Source of the DNA: Rotaria socialis
Lineage: Eukaryota; Rotifera; Eurotatoria; Philodinida; Philodinidae
Length of the DNA stretch: 64,000 nucleotides
NCBI GenBank assembly: GCA_905331475.1
Contig: CAJNYU010002706.1
Location: 62,001 to 126,000, forward strand
Direction of reading: 5' to 3'
Positions 50,585 to 63,579 of the stretch are shown here, in pieces. Under the pieces are notes generated by a model, which was not told where the DNA came from, did not search any database, and saw nothing but the letters and a program-made list of their open reading frames with translations. The stretch's first letter is position 1; every line of letters begins with the position of its first letter. A program made the translations under genes and the position numbers.

Positions 50585-51837
50585 AGCTTTTATTTGAATT
50601 GCTTCAATTTTTATACATTTATTTGCATGTGTGTCTTCTTTCAACAGCCTTGACCAAATATAAACAGAAACCTATTTTAGTATAGTGTAATTTATGAAGA
50701 AAATAAATAAAATATATATGGCTTCTATGGATTAACAGTTATTATTTTCTTTTCCCTTATTTGTTCAGTTCATTTGTAGATGAAGAGAAAAAAGAAGAAA
50801 TTATTAACATTTTTTCAGAATACTAATTTCAAAGTTGATTATATATAAACATTAATATAAGTAGTCGATCAAGTGTATGCTTGCATTCTTGTATCTCACT
50901 AGGTCTTCATTAAAAAGAATATTATTCAGTTAATTCAAATCATGTGCCATTGAATTGCTTGCAACATTGTATATATCGTACATGAAAATCCAAGAAACTG
51001 ATCAATTACAGTCAATATTAGATTATCGAATTTTCTATTGTCAAAAAAAAATACAATTAACAAAACATTGTCGAACATTCTAAAGTATTCTTAAATGCTT
51101 ATCAAGGGAAAAAAAATAAGATTAAGTCTCTCAAAGAGTATCATAGTTTGGAAGTAATTTGAAATTATTGGTAGTACGCTAATGAACGTTACATTCTGGT
51201 TGTATACCTCTTTTTTTCTTTGTGTAAGAAAAATAGTCGCTATACACAATTAATATCACCGCACTTAACTATATAAATTAATTTAATATATCTATAATAA
51301 AATTTCTTTTGATACATGTTGACATAAAAATAACCCATATTAAGTCTTCCTGTGTTAAAATTGAAATATTTGCATTTCTAACTAATAAAAATCTTGTTAA
51401 AAATTTTCTTGTTCATTCTAGCCTATTTAGGATTTGTCTGACTATTCGATATATCGTATTCAGATATCTAACATTGGATCGGTTTGACACAAAATATTGA
51501 TTGACTATGATATCTTTGTGTGAAGCTTTTAATTGGAATCGAATTCTGATAAAATCAAACAAACTCGAAAATAATGAATTCAAGAAAACATCGCGAGTAT
51601 ATGTGTGCAAGAATATAATCTGTTAATTTCAGAAAATTTCAATATCATTAGACGAGTCCAAAATTAGTTGCAGTGGTTCTGTAAGAAAGTGTATTAAGCT
51701 TAAGAAAAGTTTTAATATACATTAATTGTCAAAACAAGCCTTTATCTTTGTATAACATTCGATCAATTTGTAGTTCCTACCATAATTAGAAACCTTTCAT
51801 TAAAACCTATTTGCTTTTGATTTATGAAGGTTAGATT
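50585..51837. other. gene-free stretch
   Basis: Contains the B-box gene 3' end. No exon or repeat recognised. Confidence 0.4.
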
Positions 51838-52172
51838 ATGACATGTCACAACACCAATACAATATTGAGGTAAAGCTATTGAATAGCATTGACCAGTATT
51901 GGTGTTGGCAGATCGTGAAATGCTACTGCATGTTGTTGAACAATGATCACTAGTATTGATATTGAATGGTATTGTATTCTATTGAATAATATTGACATTG
52001 AACGGTGTTTAGCAAAATTATTATTAGCAATATTTTGTATTTACGATAATTAGCATTACTAAATACTATTCAATGCTATTGAATACCAGCCAATAGTCGA
52101 CCCCATTCAATGTTAATATCCGTAAATATCATTCAATAGCAATACTGGAATCCTGTATTAGTATGACCATGA
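51838..52172. repeat. TATTGAAT-rich palindromic repeat
   Basis: Roughly 330 bp built from TATTGAAT / ATTCAATA and AATACTA-type words in both orientations, for example ACTATTCAATGCTATTGAAT near 52066. The outer parts (ACACCAATACAATATTG on the left, GTATTAGTATGACCA on the right) are loosely inverted. No open frame. It resembles a fold-back element or diverged minisatellite. Confidence 0.55.
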
Positions 52173-54141
52173 ATCTTCTAGTAACTCTTTCCCATCATTA
52201 CCGAACATAAATTGAAAATTTCTTATTAGAATTTTGATTGAACAAAAATAAAATATCACAGAATGTTAAAACATTGTTCTTACTATATTAATTACAAATC
52301 CAAAAAGAAAGTTTACTGAATTCAGCTTAACGCGATTTAAATGTCACTGTCACTACTTTTGAATTGTCCTAAATAGATAACCAGTTTCTTCAATAGTATT
52401 ACAAAAATAACGAGCCCATAGATTCATTCTAATAATATGGCAATAAATATCAAAAAGATATGATTAATCACTATCTGATGGGCACTCTTACCATGTCTAC
52501 AATCAGAAGAAAACGAGACAGTGAATATTGATTGACAAAAAAATAACCTTCGAATCTATTATTTTAGCGTTCATGAAGAATGACAATCTTTCAAGATATT
52601 ATTTTTGATTAAGTTTATATAGACAAATTCTTTCAAACGAATTTAAAGCATCAATATTTTAATGATTTGTTGTTTCTAAAAGACCTTCAGTCATGTTTTT
52701 TTTTTAGATCTATCAACTCATTGTAAGAAAATAAAACTAAGAAACAATTGTTTAATCGAAGAGTGACCGAATCATAAGTGAGAGTGTTTAAGTCAATCAA
52801 AAATCAAGGACTTGATTACCAAATAGGACTTTACCACGTTCTTGATGATGTGAGTCACATTTAAGTAGTTGATAATCAGCGGTCATCTGAAAAAGAAGTC
52901 TCTAGTTATTTTTGTGAATCTAACTATGATGAACTATTATCGTTAATTATTACAATCAAAATTTATTTTTAATTTTATTAATAAAATATTTTTCAACAAA
53001 ATTTATCACCATAAATAGCTCTATGAAATCTAATGGTAATTAACATTGTTCTACCAATCTTTGATCTGTATCAATGGGTACCTAAAACTGTAGTCAAGGA
53101 TGATCCTAAAACTTTTAACTAAACAATTAATTGATTTGATATCTATTCTACAGCACATATTCATTTATGAATTAGCAGTTACACTCCTAAATTCTCTTGG
53201 CAAAGATTTTTCATTTCATCTAGTAATTCAATTTTATTTATTTTATTAAGTATGCGAATCGTATCTCTTGAAAATACATTATTAGTATGTGAAATAAAAA
53301 GCTGCTAATTAACTAATTACAAATAGCTATTTAATAAGCAAGATAATAATGTTTATTATTTAATGTTCCAAGAAACTGCATTGCTTCAAAAGGTATTTGT
53401 AGTATTAACGGATATAAAAATAAATATTTCTAGTTATCCTATCTTGATAGTAACATCTACGTATAATTGATCGCAAGGATTTGCATTCAATGCCAATCTA
53501 CGACATCATACAATTATGTATTAGTTGGAAATTTTATCAACCAATGAAAACAGAGCCAGGATGAATTCGACTTTTCTGTTTCGTTTCCCAATTTAATGAA
53601 TTAAAACATTAAACAAATCAATGATACAAGAAAAGAATCAGTCGAAATAATTGCCAATCGGTATCAAAGTTTAATCAATAATCGTATTGAAGCTTGATCA
53701 AACTCGAGATGAATTCGATATAAATATGTACTATATTGATAAAAATATTTATTAGTTCGGAAGAAATCAAATTAAATGGTTTAGCAACAAAACTTTCCAA
53801 TTGTCGACTAACAAAAGATATTTATCTTCCTAATTCACGTACATTTCAACAATAATATAAAGTTTCCTATCAGCAGCAAAAAAAGAAGATTAGGATGCTG
53901 CTATAAATGAATATTCTATGACTTTCTAATATTTCATTAACTTCAACATATAGTTTCACAACAGCGTCATTATTTTTTTTCTCATAGTTCAAAAGCATTT
54001 ATTATTTCAAACGATGATGATGGGAATCATTTTGTTGATTTTATTGCGATAAATAATTATTTTATTTCTATTTTCTTCCGTTTCCTATCTTTTTAGAAAA
54101 CGGAGAAAAAATTTGATGCATTTTTTTGAATAAAATAATAA
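52173..54141. other. intergenic stretch with possible decayed coding remnant
   Basis: Between about 53150 and 53880 several short runs read like protein (YELAVTLLNSLGKDFSFHL, SVEIIANRYQSLINNRIEA, IKLNGLATKLSNCRLTKDIY) but in different frames and broken by stops. Parent family not recognised. The remainder shows nothing definite. Confidence 0.35.
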
Positions 54142-56906
54142 ATGAAGAGAACTTTCCTTCAGATGACAACAGTTAAATGTTTACATGAAGATTTACTCTA
54201 TACCATTGTACCGAAATGCTCATCATCAACAGATATGTGGCATTTTCTTCAAGCACTCGACTATGAACTAGCAAGAATGATTAATTTACGTTCATTTTGG
54301 AGGTGAACAAATTTGAAAGATTTTATTTGAAAAAAGCTTTCTTTTATTTTTCAGTCGTATTCACTTATCTTCATTACACAATAAGCATATTTTATTATCG
54401 TTTGCTAAAAATATTGCTATTCATTGCATAGACCTTCGTATTGATAATCTCAATTGGATGATTGTAGCCGATATGCGTCGATTACTTTCTAATTTTCGTT
54501 TATTAATCTCGTTTCATACTGGCAACGTTGCATTATCGAATAGTACCTTAATTAATGATATTAAAGTACTTTTTCCTTTTTTAAAATATATTACTCTATT
54601 AATATCACTTGATAGTTTAATAATATTATCGTCATTTACTCGTTCATCACCAATTGATCATGATGTGTTCAAAGATATATGTGCATCATTAAATGAGATT
54701 AACGAACTAAAACATGTATCTTTAGTACTGCAAGATAAAAAAGGTACACATACAATTGATCTCATAGAGACTCAATTTATCTAATCAGTGTTTTTTAGGA
54801 GCTTGTCTTTCTGATCCAAGTGCTCGACTGTGTTTTCGTTCAGTATGTTCATATATATCTAATATGAACAATAATTATAAATTAATATCTATTGAAGAAA
54901 ACGGTTATGATTTTAAAAATCGATTTTTTTCACTTGACACTTCGATGAGACCAACTTTTGAACAGATAAATTTATTTTTACAACCGACATTGAATCATTT
55001 AATAGTTTATTTTCGACCGATGTCAAATGTAAATTTAACATTAAATACAAAAGATTCTTCGGTGAATAAATTGCAACTACAAACATTAGTATTACCATGC
55101 GTACCATCAACATCAGATTCAATTAATATTCTTGATCTTTATCAAATACAAATACTTGATCTTGGTAATGTAGATGTAAAAAGTCGAACAGAATTAGCAA
55201 GACTCGATGAAATACTTTTTTGTCATCGTCAAAATACTCTTCGAAATTTAACTATTAATTTAAATGAATGGCAATCAACAAGACTCGTTGTTAGATGGAA
55301 GAAACAAGGCAATAACAAATTAACAACAGCTTCAACAGCACACTTTAGTTCTGTGTTCGAAAACTGTTTTGATAATATTTCGACATTAGAAGAAGATGAA
55401 GTCGAAGAAATGGAAACAACTATTTTATCGGATTCATCTCTAGATATCGAAGAGGTAAACGTTTTCATTAGTCATGCTGTAGAGTTATCTCGGCTAGATA
55501 ATTATATCTACAACTATAATTTTTGTCAGCTTTAGCTTTAGGAAAAGTCTCTGGATCATAATTTCTACAAACTGTCTTTGCCATCCTTAAGATAAGTCAT
55601 ATATGTGAATTAAAATACAGTTTATTTCTAATCATTTGAGAAGAAATAGTTAGTTTAACTATTGGAAATCTATCAGCTTTGCATCATAGCAAATATATGA
55701 CAGAAACTTGACGCTTCTTCTTGACAAGTATTAACTATGGCAGATTTTTTTAACCGTGTAGTATCGTTTTACACATTTTATTTTTTCGTTTAGCCATCTT
55801 CAACTATTATAGATGAAATTTCTCTTGAATTCATTGATGATACACAATCATCTATTTTTCAATTATCTTTCAAAGAAGTTTGGCTGAATAAATTAACGAA
55901 TCTAAACTTAACCGGTATTCATTGTCATTCTTTCGATTTCAAATATTTGTTTGATTGCTTACATTTACTGCGATCATTAAGTCTTTCTCCTTGTTTACTT
56001 CTATATATCGATCAATTAAAATGTCATTGTCAAACAGAGCCAACTTCTGTTCCATATGAAATGCATTCATTGAATAAAAATCTTCTTTCACTTAATCTAG
56101 TCTCACATATATCAAATATGAAACAATCATGTTCAATGTTTCTTGATCAATATAAATTGCATTGTATTCGTCATTCATCAATTCATCAATATTTAAATAA
56201 TAATGAATTATTATTATTTCATTATGAAGATTTAATTCGTTATTCTATTCGTAGACTTATTCGAACATTAGATTTACATCATTTAAGCATACGTATGCCA
56301 AATTATGAACTGTATAATGATGATCTCAATCTAGAGAATTCAAATCATTTAGAGTCATTAGTATTTGATGTTAAAAAAGTTCCAATGACATTTCATGCAA
56401 AATTAAATCATCTTTATTCAACTAATATTTTCCATTGTTTACGTCGATTTATTCTTATTACGGATAGTGATTTTCAATTAACACCTTTACTTATCGATAG
56501 ATTTTGTCAACTTGAAATTGTTGAAATCATATCGATGAATTATCATCTTACTTGTTCAATAATAAATTATTTTCAAAGAGTTCTAAAACCGCAGAATTAT
56601 CCAAATTTAAATACGTTTCGTTTTTGGATTGGTAGTGTTGATGCTAAACATGCATTAAAACATTTACACAAAACAATACGATTAGCATTTGAAAATATAA
56701 AACCATCTTTTCAATTTGATATTTCAATTGTTAAACAATCATCAAAATTAAATGGAACACCTAAATGTATCCTATATGACAATACACATGAGATTCATCA
56801 ATGTTTTCATTCATTATTATCAACTCATAGTTATCAGGTTTCAATAACATATTCAAACTTTTTAAATTATAAACCACTGTATAGTGAACAGAAATTTGAT
56901 AAATAA
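54142..56906 (+). CDS. F-box-like / leucine-rich-repeat-like protein
   Basis: Exons 54142-54302, 54355-54743, 54799-55454 and 55794-56906 join in frame into 772 aa. The N-terminus (CLHEDLLYTIVPKCSSSTDMW...LRSFWR, about 12-54) has the spacing of an F-box, but the match is weak. The rest alternates short leucine/isoleucine strands with polar turns (LQTLVLPCVPSTSD, IQILDLGNVDVK, LTNLNLTGIHCHSFDFKYL, LRSLSLSPCLLLY, IRTLDLHHLSIRM, HLESLVFDVKKV), the look of irregular LRR solenoids in FBXL-type proteins and bdelloid lineage-specific families. An acidic EEDEVEEMET segment ends exon 3. No known family is assigned. The start could also be the second ATG at 54163. Intron 3 is 339 bp, the others about 52-55 nt. 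Confidence 0.72.
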
Positions 56907-57270
56907 TCATATGAAAGTTTTTTAGGTTTCAGCAACTATTTTATTAGTTTTTTGTTTTCATATATCAAGTTTCTTAAACTATTTATTTACAATGTTTACG
57001 AACACAAAAAAGGACCTAAATATCTCTCTATTCTACAGCAACAAGAAAGTATTTAGATACTTTCAGTGTCGTTGTTAAACTTCTATTCGTAAACTGAACA
57101 CAAGAGAAATATGCGTTTTTTAATAACAAAAAGAAAGAGCGCGGTAAATACGAGATATAGACAGCAAGATAGTTTTTTTTACAAACGTAAATGTAGCAGC
57201 GTTTTTTAATTTTGCTAAATTAATATGCACTGATGTTTGATTATTTTTCGAATTTCCTTACGATTTTTGA
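56907..57270. other. short convergent intergenic region
   Basis: Separates the 3' ends of the plus-strand F-box/LRR-like gene and the minus-strand nuclear-protein gene. It should contain both 3' UTRs. Nothing else seen. Confidence 0.4.
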
Positions 57271-60200
57271 CTATGAATACCTTGAAGAAGGCCAAGAAGA
57301 ATCATTACTATTTTGAGGTGGATTGATTACTGAAGAAGACGATGAGTAATCTCGTATTGATGGTTGTTCATGTTCATAGGATGGTCTGTTTTGGTTTTGA
57401 AGAAACATTTGTAAACGTTCTATGGTGCTCGATGGTTTTGTATCATATGAAGTAGAAAAATCTACTATTGGTCTAGCTGACATTAGTGGCTGTAGTTTTG
57501 GAGGATTGTTAATCCGATCATCGGGATAATGTTGATAGTTTGAAGGCAATTCATTACAGTAAGAAGAGTTCAAACTAAAAAAATGAATAAAAAGTATTTT
57601 AGTCAGATATAAATTGATTCATTAAACAAAGCAACGTTTCGATACAATAGTTAGGACAAAGCATATAGATAAATTTATATATAAAATAACAAACCAACTT
57701 GAGTCTTGTAGCTTTCATTTATAGAGAATAGATTTTCGTTGCTATCAAAACTTGCAAGATTCGAGAAGATTAGATTACAAAGTGAATCTCTGTTTAAAGT
57801 AAAGTTTTACTAGATACATTAATACAAAATATACACCTAATATTAATAACATTGCTTAGACGTTTACATCAAATTTATTATAGTACAGCGAAATTTTCTA
57901 AATAAGAAAAAAGAAATGATAATATGTAAAAACTGAACAATACCATTAAGAAAATAAAGTTCCCCTACCTGATGAAACTTAATTCTATTCTAGCAATCAG
58001 TATTATTCAGTAATAAAACTTGCATGCAAAAGAAATCTTCATTAAAACTGCAACACTATCAAAATGATTTTTCCGTCGAAGTGAAACAAATCAGATCTAT
58101 ACTCTATTCAATAAGAATACTTTTGTATAATAAATTTCAGGTATAAGGAACTGATATTCAAAAGATTATTCAGATATTTTAAAGACATGAAAGATCACAA
58201 GTTTAAATGTATTATTAGGAGATAGCTATCGGTGAATATCTACACTTCTTTTAGAATTATATTCAACCTATTGCTTGGAATGTACGACTTATGAAAACTA
58301 GATAATTCGTATTGCATTACAAGAATCTTTGAAAGTGTTAAATTATTTTTTCGTTCTAAAACGTTGTAGCAACTTATTAAATTTATATGACTTGAACTGT
58401 ATTATTTTTTCTCTTGTATAAAGAACTAAAATCTGTTATTCTTACACTCGATTAATATTTGTTATTGATGATCGATCAGAATAATCTGTTATCGATTGTG
58501 AATAATTCGATGTGTTTAATGAATCATCCATAAGACTTTTGATTGGACTGGATACTGTATTAACGTTAGAAAAGCGTGGATGATCAGCAACAGATTGATG
58601 ATTATAATTAAATCTTTGATGATGCGATGTTTGCAAACGTATTGAATTCGAACTACTTATATCACGTTGATAACTATGATAAGATCTATCTGACGAATGA
58701 TTGTATTTATATTTATATTCTTTTTGTTGTTGTTGTTGTTGTTGCCGATAACGGTTACTTATTGATGATGCACGACTGGATGATGATGATGGTGATCGTG
58801 TTTTAGATTTTCTTATAGATGAATTACGTGAACTTGTTGATTTTGAAGGTGAGCGAGAATGTGGTAATCTTTTCTTTTTTCGTGCTTGCCGTTTTCTTTC
58901 ATCAAGATCTTTACGATAATCATGATCATCAATAACTTTAATAGGAGAATCTATGTCTAAACAAGATAATAAAGAAAATATGCACAGAACGAAAAAAAAA
59001 TACAAACCATCAGCTGGTGTAATTTTTATACGTTTAACAGTTGGTTCTTCGTCTGTGTTTCTTTCATCGATATTTTTTGTTTCAATAATTAAATTATCTT
59101 CACAACAATTTGATACAAGTGTTACTGTTCGTGTTGATAAAAGATTTTTATTTATATTTGATTCATCATTATCATACGATCGTCTATGATGATTAAGAAC
59201 TTTTGATGGACTTGACGGTTTTGATGTATAAACTTCTTTTGTTAATAATTTAACAAATTCATCGCGTGAACGATTGGAATCATCGTCAATATTTATCAAT
59301 GAATTTGAATTCATTATTTGTTTGGAATTTGCATTGATCAGCAATGGATGATTATCTTCAATAGTATTGTTTTCATTAGATGAAAATTCCAGTTTTTCAA
59401 GTTTTGGTTTAAAATCAATGAGATCGACGTAATTCTTCGATAAAGACAATGGTAAATCGATTCTTAGTGGTTGAGCTATTTCAATACTATTACTATTTAG
59501 TTCATCAAACATTTTATTCGCTTCTGCGGGTAATGTTTGAGACAAAGGTAAAGATGTAGCCAGCTGATTGTAAATGGGATTGTTGATAGATGATGGCGGT
59601 GTTTGTACTCGAAAACGTTCATCATAATCACCTAATCCTTGAGAAGATGGAGATGCTAAGTCCATGTCAATGACATCATTGATTGTTTGACCTTCCATGA
59701 TGACACCTTTAATAAAGAAACGAAAAGCAATCAGCTGTCTCAAAATTACAAACATGTAACAGATGAAATGTGAAATAAGAAACTTTAGTTTATCGAAGTA
59801 ATCGATTTAGAATAAAAAAAGATTTATGGTAATATGATTCTAATGATGTTCTTCATGGTTAGATTTTGAAAACAAACACAAGATATTTAATTAACAAATC
59901 AAGAAGAGATTTTCGAATAGTACCAACATTTTAATAAGGAATATCAGAGTAATATAAAGTTTTGAGCTAAAGCAACAATCAGTTAATTTGAAATCGATCG
60001 ATGTGTAGTTGTACGAGGCACAGCATGAAGACAAACTACATCTATCACATCTTTGATTGAACTCTCAATCGAAGTCAATTACCATTAGTGTACTCAAATT
60101 CGACACTGAAAACAATACGTTCTAGATGTTGATCAAAGCTAAATTAAAAGAAATCTTTTCGTCATCATCGACGAAACAACATGTTAAATGAGTCTTCCAT

Positions 60201-62101
60201 TCTTGGGAATATATACGATACGATAATATTGAAATAGTTGTGATTTTTTTCTAAAAATTTCTCATCGTAATTATTGAAATTCAAATCTTCGTCTCTAATT
60301 CTGAAATACAGAGTTATATTCTAAGGAACATATGACATGATGATTATTATTTTTCTAACGGCATTGATCGATTTTTTTTCAATAATAGCAATTCAATGTT
60401 AGTAGCTAAATAAAGTATTTAAAATGACGACAAACAATATACTGATATTCGTTTTCAACAAATGTCAATATTTCTTTCTAGGAAATATCAAGAATAATTT
60501 TTATGTATTTCAATTAGTTTCATGTCGCAAGTTTTATTCTTACGTTTTGTTATCAATTTAATATAGAAGATATTGTGAATTATGAAAAAAAACGTATTTG
60601 ACAGTACTGAAAATGTCAATCATTAATATTTGATTTTGGTTGCTAACTGAAATAATAGCTTTTAAATCTTACCTTCAATAGCTTCATCTTGAGTATGTTT
60701 TGATATAATTTGTTTATTTTCAAGACCATATTTTTCAACAAAAACACCAATAAGTTCAGCTAAAAGATGTTTTACATGAGATCGTTCTTCGCTTTGATAT
60801 TCATAGGAGAAAAAATCTAATAATTCTGATGATATTTTATGATCTGATGACGATGATGCTATTGCTACATGGTTTTTTAAGAATTTTCGACCAGCATTAA
60901 CGTAAAGCTTTGAATTAGCTGAATAAAACTTATTGTGTTGATTAAAAAATTGATCCATTTTTCTTTGTCCTCTTTCTCGTAGCTGTAGACGAATTTCTTG
61001 AGAACCTAATTGTTTTTGGCGTTCAATTAAGTGATTTGATATATTAATTTGTTCATACGCAAATCGATTTTCATTTTCTTCTAAATCAATATATAGTTTA
61101 TTATTTTTTGGTTTTAAACCAAAATGAAAATAATCGACCACTGATATACATAAAGGTGAATGATCTGTAGGAAGTGATTGATTTGATACTTTTTTACTAG
61201 ATTCATATTCATCTAATGATATTGAATTGATAGTAAATGGTATAAGTGTGTAACTTGTTTTTGGTTTTGTATTATTCTTAGAATTATGATAATTGTTAAG
61301 ACGTTTTTGTTGCTGTAGTGCATGTTTGACAGCTTGTGATTCGAGATAAAAAACATGATGCTTTGATTTATCACTTTGTACACGTGGATCGATTAACTTA
61401 GTTTTTGAATTCAATGGAATGACTGTTAGAGGATTTCTTTTTGCAAGAACTGTTGGTTTCGTTGATAACGATATATCCAATTGCGATTTTTCATGAATTG
61501 GAGTTCGTGGTGATAATGGTATTGTTTCAGATGATGTGACTGTTCGTGCTAAGCGAGGATCTCGATAATTTGCTATTTGCTGTAGATTACTAAATGATGA
61601 AAATGATAACATAAGTTGAGTAGGATATTGATTTGGCATAGTTTGTGTTGGCGGAATCTTTTTTTTTTCTGGACTTATTGTTATATCTGATGTAAGATCG
61701 ACCCAAGTACCAGTGTTTAATAATGACATTGGTTTAGATATGGGTTTTGATAGTAGTGGCTTGGTTTTATTCAGATTTTTTGAGTTGTTCATTTTTTCAT
61801 GATTTTTTCGAGATTCTTGAGATGTTGATACGAGTTTAGATGAGAATTTTTCTTTAAGATCATACCATAAAATTGCGAGAGGTAAAATTTGAGATGGATG
61901 GGAAACTGTTTCTAAATCATTATATTCATAGCAGAATATCTAATGAAGAAAAATAAATTCATTTCAAAATGAGATTGACAATATATAATTACTAGTCGAA
62001 AGTAATCATATTCAATAACTATATCTGATCAATGTTGTTCTGCTGCATTTATGATCGATTTTCAATATTTATGACGAAATAAAACTTACCGAAAAGTTCA
62101 T
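57271..62101 (-). CDS. large low-complexity, probably nuclear protein
   Basis: Five exons join in frame: 62101-62090 (only MNFS), 61939-60673, 59706-59008, 58956-58446 and 57574-57271, giving 930 aa. The first 420 residues include a short conserved-looking NYRDPRLAR motif and a helical, charged block (SNHLIERQKQL, IRLQLRERGQRKMDQFF, HVKHLLAELIGVFVEKYG). The middle is acidic and serine-rich. Then come basic segments (RKDLDERKRQARKKKRL, a likely nuclear localisation signal), an RS/S-rich run (KSKTRSPSSSSSRASS) and a Q7 tract encoded by TTG-type triplets on the plus strand. The tail is S/N/Y-rich. RDPRLAR-type motifs and RS tracts occur in transcription and RNA-processing factors, so a nuclear role is inferred. 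No family is assigned. Introns 2 and 4 are long (966 and 871 bp). The tiny first exon is supported by GTAAGT and phase. Confidence 0.72.
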
Positions 62102-63109
62102 ATTTTTAATTAGATTAATATTTTCCGGGTTTTTAATAATAATTAGCGTATAATTATATTCTTAAACAAGATATTTATATGAAAATTAGCATAGCTATTT
62201 TATTAATACTATCTATGGGCGACTGTTTATAAAATTTCATTAATTATAGAAGATAATTATCTCATCGTACATTGACACTATTTTATGTATTGATATTTCC
62301 AAAGGGGGAAATGCGGATCCTGTTGCTCCTAATAAAGGGCATTAAATTGCACAATAGATTGACTGGAGTGTGCGGACATCTATTAGAAGCTACTTCAATC
62401 TACTACATACGTCGGAGTCTACCACAATGTACCAAAAACTGATACGCTTTACAGCAATCTTCAAACAATGTAAAAGACATGGATCCTGCTGGATTAGGGG
62501 TGTGCAGCTCATGGTCACGAGTGCTGATAAGCGTGAGCGTTTCTTCTCTAAATAGAATATGCCAGAAATCAGTCATAATGATCCCACTTTAGCTATATTC
62601 ATATAAAAATTCATTATAGTATTTCATACAGTTTCTTATCTAATATATTCAATCGATATATTTAAATACTTGGTGCTCGATGAATTGACAATAAGCGCTA
62701 GAATGGGCTCATTAAAGTTTGGAAAATCATAGTTTCCGAATATTTGTTTCTTAAACTCGATCATCTTACTACCGCAAACTAACAGGGAACAAAACTAGGA
62801 TCTTATTATATATGTCTAGTAGGAGTAGCACATTACTATTACCGGTAATGAGTACTAACTGTTATTTTGAATTAATAGTACTAACTAATAGCCAGGAAAA
62901 TTAATAAAGTAATAAGGAAGAAATAAAGCAATAAAGAACTTGATGGTGGAGTTACTTCTATTTATCGATATACTTCTACTTTCTCACTATGGCTACAACA
63001 TCTCTCAGATCTTAGTTCAGATCAAATGAAAAGAACTGCTGAAACAGTTCTATTCACTGATTTGTCCACAATTGCTAGATTGCCTGCATTCAATCACTAG
63101 TATTATTTG
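62102..63109. other. gene-free stretch, more G+C to the right
   Basis: Upstream region of the minus-strand gene. From about 62300 the composition changes and sequence such as TAGGGGTGTGCAGC (about 62494) resembles a hAT-type terminus. No exon recognised. Confidence 0.4.
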
Positions 63110-63310
63110 GACCGTAATTAAGGGTAACCCATTCAATCCCTTAGGTCCTATCTAGATCTGATCCCTGTGACTTTAGCATCCTACTTGGAGGTGGTCCTCG
63201 TAAATTTTGTGGATTTACACTGGGATGGTTCCTCTAGTCATTTGGAATCTACTTAAGGGTTGTCCTTATGAATTTTTCGGGACCGCTAAGAATGGTGCTT
63301 CAAGTTTGAA
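63110..63310. repeat. 34-bp satellite, reverse-oriented arm
   Basis: GGTGGTCCT (63190), GATGGTTCCT (63224), GGGTTGTCCT (about 63257) and GAATGGTGCT (about 63290) recur every 33-34 bp and are the reverse complement of the CCACCC-type unit of the array to the right. The left boundary near 63110 is approximate. Confidence 0.6.
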
Positions 63311-63397
63311 GATATCACTGCTGAGCAGAGTGACATGTTAAAAGGATGATACTTATATAGGATTGAAAAAGTTATAGAAACTGCCAATAGTTACGAC

Positions 63398-63498
63398 TAG
63401 GGTTGTGCCAAGACCGAGACTTCCCATCTCCGTCTCGCTCTCGTTCGCGGTTAGCCTCGGTTCCAGTATTGATGAGTGTTTGTCTCGGCTCATCTCTA
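63398..63498. mobile_element. 101-bp hAT-type MITE
   Basis: The element starts TAGGGTTGTGCC and ends so that its reverse complement starts TAGAGATGAGCC. GTTACGAC (8 bp) is duplicated exactly at 63390-63397 and 63499-63506. An 8-bp duplication with TAGGG/CAGGG-type ends is typical of hAT transposons. The interior contains CCGAGAC on one side and GTCTCGG on the other, extending the inverted repeat. Non-coding and non-autonomous. Confidence 0.78.
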
Positions 63499-63579
63499 GT
63501 TACGACTGAATAAGTTATAAGAATTCCCTCCCACACTGCGCAGATTAATGCAAGGGATGCCACTATATATGCACTAAAG

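Noticed and set aside
58953-59189. Plus-strand open frame opposite the large minus-strand protein
   Set aside because: Antisense shadow across an exon-intron boundary of a phase-consistent gene.
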